Source of the DNA: an uncultured bacterium
GTDB taxonomy: Bacteria > Patescibacteriota > Minisyncoccia > Phycocordibacterales > UBA5272
Reading direction: 5' to 3'
Assembly: GCA_903834855.1 (NCBI GenBank)
Contig: CAILKS010000022.1
Span: forward strand, 1-43,007
DNA: 43,007 nucleotides
The position numbers and the translations under genes were made by a program. The notes under the pieces are model-generated. The model did no database searches. It saw only the letters and a list, made by a program, of their open reading frames with translations, and was not told the DNA's origin. Below are positions 16,183 through 23,032 of this stretch, piece after piece. Numbering within the stretch: the first letter of the stretch is position 1; every line of letters starts with the position of its first letter.

Positions 16183-16216
16183 TACTTTCAACTTTATGGA
16201 CTTTATAAACTTTTGA

Positions 16217-16747
16217 CTACTTGCCTACTTTCAAAAGTTCTACTTCAAAAATCAAATCTGAATTAGCTGGAATAGCTCCATTACCCATATCCTGCGCTCC
16301 ATATCCAAGAGCTGCTGGTATCGCCAAAATTCTCTTACCACCAACTTTCATACCCTCGACACCCATATCCCATCCTTTTATAACCTGACCACCACCTAAA
16401 GTAAATGTAAATCCTGTATCACCATGATTCTTAGATGCATCAAAGATTTTACCATTTGTTAAAGCTCCAACATATTGAACAGTAACACTATCTCCTTTTT
16501 TAGCTACAGCACCAGTACCCACTACTTCATCTTTTAATTGAAGATCTGTTAATGGTGCTATTGGTGTTGATGTTGCCACGGTTGTTGTTGAATTATTTGT
16601 TGTAACTGATTCTTCCTTTACCTCAGCAGTAACTTCTGTGTTAGTTTCTGCTACTTCAGGTTTATCCTGTTTAGTCATTTGTGTAAATAACATGCCTAAA
16701 GCCACTAATACAACCACGACAATAATTCCTATATTTGTTGATTTCAT
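16217..16747 (-). CDS. Membrane-anchored FKBP-type peptidyl-prolyl isomerase
   Basis: Speeds cis-trans isomerisation of Xaa-Pro bonds during folding of exported proteins. The 176-residue protein has an N-terminal hydrophobic segment (GIIVVVVLVALGMLFTQM, about 7-24), a flexible Glu/Thr/Val/Ser-rich linker to about 65, and a complete FKBP domain: GDSVTVQYVG, GKIFDAS, FTLGGGQVIKGWDMGVEGMKVGGKR, IPAALGYG and a C-terminal LIFEVELLKV. The aromatic/Asp pocket residues (Y, F-D, V-I, W) are kept. With no lipobox it is probably held in the membrane by the helix, facing outward. The AT-rich leader has no evident Shine-Dalgarno sequence. It stands alone after a palindrome-filled gap behind nrdB. Confidence 0.93.
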   Translation of the reverse strand: MKSTNIGIIVVVVLVALGMLFTQMTKQDKPEVAETNTEVTAEVKEESVTTNNSTTTVATSTPIAPLTDLQLKDEVVGTGAVAKKGDSVTVQYVGALTNGKIFDASKNHGDTGFTFTLGGGQVIKGWDMGVEGMKVGGKRILAIPAALGYGAQDMGNGAIPANSDLIFEVELLKVGK

Positions 16748-16850
16748 ATTTTATTAATTTTTAATTTCTAATTTTATTTTATTTTAACACGGACAACTAT
16801 CTTGTTCAAAGAAACTTTATTTATTTTCTATCATATTATTTTAATTTTTA

Positions 16851-16969
16851 AGCTTTCAGTTTTGGATGAATTTCGAGGCGTCGAGTGTGCAAGCATGGAA
16901 ACGTACTATGGCGTACGTTGAGATGCGAGCACACGATGACAACAAAGAAATTCGCCAAAAATGGAAGCT
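16851..16969. repeat. CGTAC-core nested palindrome, copy 3
   Basis: Outer arms AGCTTTCAGTTTTGGATGAA(TTTC) at 16851-16874 and their near complement at 16947-16969; inner arms GTGTGCAAGCAT (16885-16896) and ATGCGAGCACAC (16923-16934); core ACGTAC-TATGGC-GTACGT centred at 16909.5. Both arm sets share the same centre. Confidence 0.9.
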
Positions 16970-16975
16970 ATATTA

Positions 16976-17097
16976 TTTTCTAAAGAAATTGGATGCAGTA
17001 CGAGGAGCCCAGGAATTTTTCGAGGAGACGTACTAACGTGTACGTTGACGAGAAAAATTACGTAGCGACAAAGTAATGCGCCAATTTCTTTAGAAAA
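16976..17097. repeat. CGTAC-core nested palindrome, copy 4
   Basis: Perfect 17-bp outer arms TTTTCTAAAGAAATTGG (16976-16992) and complement (17081-17097), inner AATTTTTCG/CGAGAAAAATT, core ACGTAC-TAACGT-GTACGT at 17028-17045; all share one centre, 17036.5. The right arm ends on the base before the nrdB stop codon. It follows copy 3 by only 6 bp. Together with an AT-rich leader they fill the 350-bp gap between nrdB and the FKBP gene. Confidence 0.92.
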
Positions 17098-18132
17098 CTA
17101 CCAAGAGAGGGTACCGCCAGTCTTATACTCAGTAACCCTAGTCTCAAAGAAATTCTTCTCCTTCGACAAGTCTATAGCCTCACTCATCCATGGGAATGGA
17201 TTCTCTGACCCATAAACTGCCGGCAATCCTACTGCATTTAATCTTCTATCTGCAATATGTTCAGTATATTTTCTAAACCCTTCTGCATTCATACCAAAAA
17301 TACCTTTAGGGAAAACTGTAATAGCAAATTCATATTCTAATTCAACAGCTCTCTTCATTAAATTAGTTATACGCTCTTGAAATTCTGCTGTCCATAATTC
17401 TGGCTGTTCTTCTTTTATTGTGTTTATCATAAACACACCAAAGTTTAAATGGTTAGACTCATCACGCATAATATATTGTATCTGCTCAGCACTCGCAGTC
17501 ATTTTATTTTGTCTTTGAAGACCAAACATTACAGCAAATGATGAATAGAAGAATAATCCTTCCATTATAAGAGAGAATACACACATATTTTCAAGGAACT
17601 TTTGATCATTCTCAAATGTTCCTGTGTGAAAATTATCATCAAAAATACCTTCATTAAGCGAAAGAACTAAATTATCTTTGTTATAAATAGCAGCCTTCTC
17701 ACGATACATGTTGAATATTTTTCCCTGATCAAGACCAAGGGACTCCACAATATATTGATATGAATGCGTGTGTATCGCCTCTTCATATCCCTGACGAAGA
17801 AGATACATTCTCACCTCTGGTGATGTGATGTGCTTATAGAATGCGAGCACAACATTATTAGCAGCTAATGAATCAGCGGTAGAGAAGAATCCTAACACTG
17901 TTTCAAAAGCATCTCTTTCATCTTGCGTTAAAACATCTTTTGCCTTCCATTGCTCTATATCTCTCTGCATAGAGATTTCTGTTGGCAACCAATGATTTGC
18001 ATTTGCTGCCAAGTAAGTATCCCAAGCATAAGTATGCTTCATAGGATACAACTGCATAACATCAGCGTCTTTCCCGTTTATTATTTTTCTTTGATTTATG
18101 TCCACTTTTTCTGTGGTCGGTGTTATTGGCAT
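17098..18132 (-). CDS. nrdB: Ribonucleoside-diphosphate reductase, beta subunit
   Basis: Small subunit of class I ribonucleotide reductase, housing the metal cofactor that starts the radical reaction with NrdA. The 344 residues include the metal ligands and radical site in family order: Asp87 (STADSL), Glu118 and His121 with Tyr125 (EEAIHTHSY, matching E115/H118/Y122 of the E. coli enzyme), and the second Glu and RDESNHLNF. So the radical tyrosine is kept, unlike tyrosine-free subclasses. Its start lies 130 bp after nrdA on the same strand. The gap is repeat sequence, so co-transcription is likely but not certain. The stop abuts palindromic element copy 4, which may act as its terminator. Confidence 0.96.
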   Translation of the reverse strand: MPITPTTEKVDINQRKIINGKDADVMQLYPMKHTYAWDTYLAANANHWLPTEISMQRDIEQWKAKDVLTQDERDAFETVLGFFSTADSLAANNVVLAFYKHITSPEVRMYLLRQGYEEAIHTHSYQYIVESLGLDQGKIFNMYREKAAIYNKDNLVLSLNEGIFDDNFHTGTFENDQKFLENMCVFSLIMEGLFFYSSFAVMFGLQRQNKMTASAEQIQYIMRDESNHLNFGVFMINTIKEEQPELWTAEFQERITNLMKRAVELEYEFAITVFPKGIFGMNAEGFRKYTEHIADRRLNAVGLPAVYGSENPFPWMSEAIDLSKEKNFFETRVTEYKTGGTLSW

Positions 18133-18262
18133 GGTGTTTAATAGTTAATGGTTAATAAGTTAATAGTTACTGGTTACTGGTTACTGGTTACTGGGGGGAA
18201 GTTTACTTTATAAATCTTTTTGAATTAAAACTATAAACCATTAACTAGTAACTACAAACTAT
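18133..18262. repeat. Heptameric array, GGTTACT theme, between nrdA and nrdB
   Basis: GGTTAAT/AGTTAAT steps, then four GGTTACT steps ending in a G-run at about 18199, then the complementary theme (ACCATTAACTAGTAACTAC) next to the nrdA stop. The gap is inside what should be one operon, so the array would be in the mRNA. Confidence 0.8.
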
Positions 18263-21163
18263 CTAAGCTGAACAACTCTCACATTCTTCTTCTTGTATTG
18301 ACCTGTAAATTGTATATTTAGGTTTTTCAATTGTAACATTTTCTACTAATTCTGAAACAACCATACTTGGTATACTGCTAACTTCAACTACAGACGTTGC
18401 TGGTATTTCATTTATTTGATTTTGTGGTGTTAATATTGAAGCTTTTCCATCTCTTAAATGAGTAGAACCGAATTCAGAAGTGTTTACTGTAGATTTTTCC
18501 ACCTGTGAAGCACCTAGTGATCTAAGATAATAAGTTGTTTTTAATCCAAGATCATAAGCCAACATATAAATATCAGACAAATCCTTTCCAGAAGTTCCTT
18601 TGAAAAATACATTAATTGACTGTGCTTGATCTATCCACTTACCTCGTCTTGCTGCTGCTAAAATAAGCCACTTTTGATCTATATCAAATACTTCCTTATG
18701 TTTATTTTTAATCCCCTGTGGAATTTCACTTATACTCTGTACTGAACCATCATAGAATTTTATTTTGTTAACCATATCACGATTCCAAAGATTCATTTTC
18801 TTCAAATCTTCGACAAGATATTTATTAACTACAACGAATTCTCCTTCTTTATTACTTTTTACATAAATATTTTTATAAATTGGTTCTACAGTTGGTATAC
18901 AACCTACTAGATTTGCAGTAGAAGCAGTAGGCGCAATAGCCATAGTATTTGAATTTCTCATTCCGAACTCCTTAATATGATTTCTAACTGGTGTCCAGTC
19001 TAATTTACCACTCTTTGGAATATCAATTGTTGTATCTCTTTCTTGTTCAAGCAATGCAATTGTATCTTGTGGTAATATTCCCCTACTCCATTTAGATCCT
19101 TCATATGATTGATATTTTCCTTTTTCTCTAGCAAGCTCACTAGAAGAAAGTATCGTGTAATAAGAAAGCATTTCCATAGATTCATCAGCAAACTCCACTG
19201 CTTCATTTGAATCAAACAAAATACCCATACCGTATAGTGCATCATGATAACCACGAATACCGAGTCCAATTGGGCGATGCTTCATATTTGAAGCTCTACT
19301 GTCATCTGTAGGGTAATAATTTATATCTATAGTATTGTCTATCATTCGAACAGAAAATCTAACAACCTTTTGTAATAACTCTCTATCAATTGTTTTATCT
19401 GCTTTAATAAACTTTACCAAATTAATAGAACCTAAATTACAAACAGCTGTTTCATTGGGGCCAGTGTTCAACATAATCTCTGTACAAAGATTAGATGAGT
19501 GTATGACGCCAGCATGATCTTGCGGTGAACGAATATTTGATGGATCCTTAAAACAAATCCAAGGGTGACCTGTTTCAAATAACATACCAATCATTTTCTT
19601 CCAAAGATCTTTTGCTTTAATTACTTTAAATAATTTAATTTTTCCCTCGGCAGCCATCTTTTCATATTCTTCATAGCGAGCATTAAATTTCTTACCATAG
19701 ATGTCCGGTAGGTCAGGTGTCTCATCCGGTGAGAACAGTGTCCAATCTTTATCAGCTTTAACTCTTTCCATAAATAGGTCTGGAATCCAGTTTGCTGTAT
19801 TTAAGTCGTGAGTTCTGCGTCTTTCATCACCTGTATTTTTACGAAGTTCCAAAAAGTCCTCAATGTCCACATGCCATGTCTCCAAATAAACAACAGATGC
19901 CGCACGTCTTTTGCCGCTTCTCATAACGCAGACATTTATATCATTAGCAATTTTCAAATAAGGAACTACACCTTGAGAAGTTATATCTATTGATTTAACC
20001 GATGCCCCTGTACCACGAACCTTTGACCAACTTGTACCTACTCCTCCTGACCATTTCAAAAGTTGAGCATTATCAGAATACATTCTAAATATTTCACGAA
20101 GATCATCCGGTACCATATTCAAGAAACAATTAGATAATTGAGCCTTTATTGTACCTGACTGGAATAGAGTTCTACCGCCTGGTGTATAGTAGAATTCAGA
20201 CAAAATATCATAGAAATTCTTTGTAATTTCATCTCTTTTACTTTTTTCTTCAACCAAAGCAGCCCCCATAGCTATACGCATCCAAAACATTTGTGGAGAC
20301 TCTAATGGTAACTTTGTCTCACTATCTTCTATCAAATATCTTGAAGATAAAATTTCAAGACCCATATACTCAAAATTATAATCTCTTTCTAAGACCAAAG
20401 AATCCGTCAACTTTTCTAAATCAAAATCAAGCATTCTAGCATCAAACTTTTTCATCTCAACCATCTTCTTTATATATGATGGATAAAACTTTTTCATCTC
20501 AGCTTTTATATTTCCAAAATCAACATTGTTTCCAAAAACTTGTTTATATAATTTTGATAGTAAAAGTCTTGATGCAACTTTTGAGTAAACAGGGTCAAGT
20601 TCTATCATTGATCTTATATTCATAATCAAAATTTTTCTGACATCGTTGGTAGACATGTTTTCAAATATGTCTAACTTAACCTGATTGAGAACAATATCTG
20701 TTTCAAATAATTTTCTCTCTTCTTCGGAAATGGTAGCAAGGGCAAACATCAAACTCTTTTTTACTTTTTCAAAATTAAATCTCTCCATTCTTCCATCACT
20801 CTTCTTTATCATAAGACCCCCTTCTTCTATTTTTTCTACAATCTCTTGCTTCTTTTCTTCACGCATTTTCTGATGTTCGAAACGATAAATAATATAATGT
20901 TTTGCAACATCAAAAAATCCAGCACCCATAATATGCTTCTCTACAATATCTTGTAAATGCTCAACAGAAGGAAAATATTCCTCTCGTGTTAAAAATTCTA
21001 ATTCAATTTCTTTAACTACAAGTTCTGTAATACGTTTACAAATTTCTGCCTTCTCATCTCTTGTAACACTCACAAAAGCTTTCTTTAAAGCACTCTCTAT
21101 CTTACTTTGCTCAAAGGAAACTATCTCACCATTTCTCTTCTTAACCGTTTGTAAAATAGACAT
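18263..21163 (-). CDS. nrdA: Ribonucleoside-diphosphate reductase, alpha subunit
   Basis: Catalytic subunit reducing NDPs to dNDPs. At 966 residues it is longer than E. coli NrdA (761), mainly because two ATP-cone domains are visible: one from residue 7 (VKKRNGEIVSFEQSKIESAL) and one near 117 (IKKSDGRMERFNFEKVKKSL). The catalytic barrel follows: SNLCTEI and TAVCNLGSINL hold the redox Cys, and Asn-x-Cys-x-Glu type active-site residues; NTMAIAPTASTANLVGC and the radical-transfer tyrosine pair TTYYLRS are present. The protein ends with CESCSA, the swinging-arm cysteine pair reduced by thioredoxin or glutaredoxin. A doubled ATP cone suggests elaborate dATP/ATP control. It lies downstream of uvrC; TATACT hexamers lie about 40 nt upstream of the ATG. 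Confidence 0.96.
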   Translation of the reverse strand: MSILQTVKKRNGEIVSFEQSKIESALKKAFVSVTRDEKAEICKRITELVVKEIELEFLTREEYFPSVEHLQDIVEKHIMGAGFFDVAKHYIIYRFEHQKMREEKKQEIVEKIEEGGLMIKKSDGRMERFNFEKVKKSLMFALATISEEERKLFETDIVLNQVKLDIFENMSTNDVRKILIMNIRSMIELDPVYSKVASRLLLSKLYKQVFGNNVDFGNIKAEMKKFYPSYIKKMVEMKKFDARMLDFDLEKLTDSLVLERDYNFEYMGLEILSSRYLIEDSETKLPLESPQMFWMRIAMGAALVEEKSKRDEITKNFYDILSEFYYTPGGRTLFQSGTIKAQLSNCFLNMVPDDLREIFRMYSDNAQLLKWSGGVGTSWSKVRGTGASVKSIDITSQGVVPYLKIANDINVCVMRSGKRRAASVVYLETWHVDIEDFLELRKNTGDERRRTHDLNTANWIPDLFMERVKADKDWTLFSPDETPDLPDIYGKKFNARYEEYEKMAAEGKIKLFKVIKAKDLWKKMIGMLFETGHPWICFKDPSNIRSPQDHAGVIHSSNLCTEIMLNTGPNETAVCNLGSINLVKFIKADKTIDRELLQKVVRFSVRMIDNTIDINYYPTDDSRASNMKHRPIGLGIRGYHDALYGMGILFDSNEAVEFADESMEMLSYYTILSSSELAREKGKYQSYEGSKWSRGILPQDTIALLEQERDTTIDIPKSGKLDWTPVRNHIKEFGMRNSNTMAIAPTASTANLVGCIPTVEPIYKNIYVKSNKEGEFVVVNKYLVEDLKKMNLWNRDMVNKIKFYDGSVQSISEIPQGIKNKHKEVFDIDQKWLILAAARRGKWIDQAQSINVFFKGTSGKDLSDIYMLAYDLGLKTTYYLRSLGASQVEKSTVNTSEFGSTHLRDGKASILTPQNQINEIPATSVVEVSSIPSMVVSELVENVTIEKPKYTIYRSIQEEECESCSA

Positions 21164-21284
21164 ACACGTTTCATTTTCATTACATTTTTAATATATTCAG
21201 TATATATAAAATGACTCCAAAAGGCACTTTTCATGCCATTTTTTAGTGTCAAGAGTTACCCTTGACATAGTGTAAATATTTGGT
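21164..21284. other. nrdA upstream region with palindrome
   Basis: TGTCAAG-agttacc-CTTGACA (about 21247-21267) is a 7-bp inverted repeat, and AAAAGGCA/TGCCATTTTT (about 21218-21243) is a weak hairpin with a T-run on the plus strand. TATATACT about 40 nt before the nrdA ATG is the likely -10. I do not see a convincing NrdR box. Confidence 0.4.
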
Positions 21285-22499
21285 TTAGATACGCTTATCT
21301 CGTAAGCTTTTGTGGTAACCAATAGCAAATCTATGTGCCTCCCCATTACCCAAAAATATTTCCTTTGTATGGTAATCCACATATTCTTTCCTACCTAAGA
21401 CCTCTTTTGGCTTGTGACGATCATCCTTAACCACAGATACACAAGGTATAGAAATACCCAATATCGCTAATGTTTTTTCTGCAGTTTGTTTATGAGCAAC
21501 ACCACCATCGATAACAATTAAATCAGGGAAGCGCCATTCTTTATGAGAAAATCTTCTTGTTAAAATTTCTCGTAGACCTGCATAATCATCATTTATGTTT
21601 TCAGGTAATTTAAATTTTCTATATTCATCTGTTACTTTTTCTTTTCCTTCAATAACTGTCATAACACCTACGCGAGAGGTTCCAGAAATGTGTGCAACAT
21701 CATAACTCTCAATACGAAAATTATTATCTTTAAATGAAGTTACATTATCATCTTTAATTAAATTAACATCTTTAATATGATCAATCGCAAAAAGTGTATT
21801 ACGCACCTTAGCAGCTTTTTCAAATAAATGTTTCTTTGCATAATCATTCATTTCTTTTTCTAAAGATTTCTTTATGTCTGTTTTTTTACCTTCAAAGAAT
21901 TTTCTAATATTAGAGATATTCTTTTTATATTCTGTTTCAGATATCAAACCCACACACACCCCAGGACAAAGTTTTATTTGAGCATTAAAACACATTTTAT
22001 TTTGATTAAGCTCACACTTATCACGATATGGAAACATTTTACGAATTATTTTCATCGCCTCTTTTAATTGTGTAAGAGAAGCAAATGGCCCGTAAACAGC
22101 GAGCGTTTCTTTTTTTGTAAATCGTTTTTCAAAATCGCGAATTCTAAGAGTTAAAACTCTTGGAAACTTTTCTTTAGTTATAACTACACAAGTAAAACTT
22201 TTATCATCTTTTTCTTTTGTGTTATATGTTGGGTTATTATCTTTAATCAATTTACTCTCAAGTAACAAAGCCTCAAGCACACTATCTGTTTCTTGGAAGG
22301 TCACATGGTGAGCGGCCGCAATCATTCCAACTAATCTTACTCCTCTTGTTTTTATTAAGTCATTAGAAAAGTAACTCTTCACTCTGTCAGATAGCGAAGT
22401 AGCTTTTCCTATATAAAGAATGTTATTTTCACTATCTCTAAAGAAATAAACCCCTGGATTATCAGGAAGTTTGGCTGTGGATAGCTCTTGCTTTTTCAT
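21285..22499 (-). CDS. uvrC: Excinuclease ABC subunit C, short form
   Basis: Makes the two incisions around a lesion after UvrB is loaded. 404 residues versus about 600 in E. coli. Present: GIY-YIG nuclease (GVYFFRDSENNILYIGKA, about 15-32, 3' incision), CxxC-region MCFNAQIKLCPGVCVG, UVR motif area (KSLEKEMNDYAKKHLFEKAAKVRN) and the RNase H-like 5' nuclease (IESYDVAHISGT, IVIDGGVAHK, EAHRFAIGYHKSLR). Missing: the C-terminal tandem helix-hairpin-helix domain; the protein stops immediately after the YHKSLR motif. The reading frame is intact, so this seems a natural short form rather than a frameshift. Next on the same strand is nrdA; uvrA lies upstream with a plus-strand insert between. Confidence 0.93.
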   Translation of the reverse strand: MKKQELSTAKLPDNPGVYFFRDSENNILYIGKATSLSDRVKSYFSNDLIKTRGVRLVGMIAAAHHVTFQETDSVLEALLLESKLIKDNNPTYNTKEKDDKSFTCVVITKEKFPRVLTLRIRDFEKRFTKKETLAVYGPFASLTQLKEAMKIIRKMFPYRDKCELNQNKMCFNAQIKLCPGVCVGLISETEYKKNISNIRKFFEGKKTDIKKSLEKEMNDYAKKHLFEKAAKVRNTLFAIDHIKDVNLIKDDNVTSFKDNNFRIESYDVAHISGTSRVGVMTVIEGKEKVTDEYRKFKLPENINDDYAGLREILTRRFSHKEWRFPDLIVIDGGVAHKQTAEKTLAILGISIPCVSVVKDDRHKPKEVLGRKEYVDYHTKEIFLGNGEAHRFAIGYHKSLRDKRI

Positions 22500-22516
22500 G
22501 AGATATATTGTATAAT
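22488..22516 (+). promoter_or_regulatory. Promoter of the GC-rich transcript at 22.5 kb
   Basis: TTGCTT, 17-bp spacer, TATAAT on the plus strand. It overlaps the first codons of uvrC, which reads the other way, so the two are tightly divergent. Confidence 0.55.
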
Positions 22517-22658
22517 AAAATGTCGCTTAATTCAACCAACACTTAAAAAATGAAGAATTGGAAGGGTTTTACGACACGGGCCTTTTATATCTTTTAGGAA
22601 AATAGGTTCCTGAAAGCCCTATAAAGGGATAACAGTACAAAAACGAGGTAGAGAAAAA

Positions 22659-22847
22659 ATGGTTAACAACCAAGAAAATGGGCAGCAAAGCCCACAAAAA
22701 ACCGGCACCGACGAGTGCCAAACGGCTGAGACGATCAAAGTGGAAGTTCGCACTCCGGTGCAGAATTGCCCATCGGCTCGACCTTCGATGGCTGGAAATT
22801 ACCAGCCAAAGGGCTACCGCCTTATGGGCGATGGCCGACAATGGTAG
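22659..22847 (+). CDS. Possible 62-residue polar protein
   Basis: ATG preceded by GAGG at 10 nt spacing; 62 codons, polar and Gln/Pro-rich, no membrane segment, two Cys, ending GYRLMGDGRQW. It fits between the promoter at 22488 and the terminator at 22876 and so could be the product of that transcript. No family recognised. Codon third positions are not biased like the AT-rich neighbours. The alternative is that the transcript is a structured RNA and the frame is accidental. Confidence 0.4.
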   Translation: MVNNQENGQQSPQKTGTDECQTAETIKVEVRTPVQNCPSARPSMAGNYQPKGYRLMGDGRQW

Positions 22848-22875
22848 GTGGTCAGCGGCGTAAGCCAATTTGACC

Positions 22876-22905
22876 AAAGGGCATCCTCACAGGTGCCCTT
22901 TTGTA
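22876..22905 (+). terminator. Intrinsic terminator at 22.9 kb
   Basis: AAAGGGCA, 10-nt loop, TGCCCTTTT then GTATTTCTTTTTTT on the plus strand. Confidence 0.85.
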
Positions 22906-22971
22906 TTTCTTTTTTTCTAATTAAAACGTAAAAAGTAGTCTTAACTGCAAGATACATCCAATGTCTGTATT

Positions 22972-23032
22972 TTTTGAAAATTGATAATTGATAATTGATA
23001 ATTAATTTAGTGTCCACTTTCAACTTTATAAA
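22972..23032. repeat. Heptameric arrays next to the uvrA stop
   Basis: TTGAAAA and three TTGATAA steps at 22976-23005, nearly identical to 14892-14926, then the ACTTTCAACTTTATAAACT theme running into the uvrA stop codon region. Confidence 0.8.

Larger units (their letters stand above)
22523..22905 (+). ncRNA. GC-rich, stem-rich transcript (structured RNA or small-ORF mRNA)
   Basis: The stretch is clearly richer in G and C than its surroundings and full of short perfect stems: AGGAA/TTCCT (about 22598-22614), GGGC/GCCC (about 22680-22693), GGCAC/GTGCC (about 22702-22719), TGGCTGG/CCAGCCA (about 22789-22808). It has its own promoter and terminator. In an AT-rich genome this is a usual sign of a functional RNA. 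I cannot match it to RNase P, tmRNA, SRP or 6S RNA. Three overlapping frames are open here, as expected by chance in GC-richer DNA; the best coding candidate is listed separately. Confidence 0.45.

Noticed and set aside
16976..17097. Insertion sequence or integron attC site
   Set aside because: No transposase or integrase; attC-like folding was considered because of nested arms, but there are no attC core sites and no cassette array.
21247..21267. NrdR box before nrdA
   Set aside because: The palindrome TGTCAAG/CTTGACA does not resemble the NrdR consensus and is single.
22569..22877. 102-codon minus-strand frame in the GC-rich island
   Set aside because: Opposite to the promoter and terminator; open mainly because GC-richer DNA has few stops.
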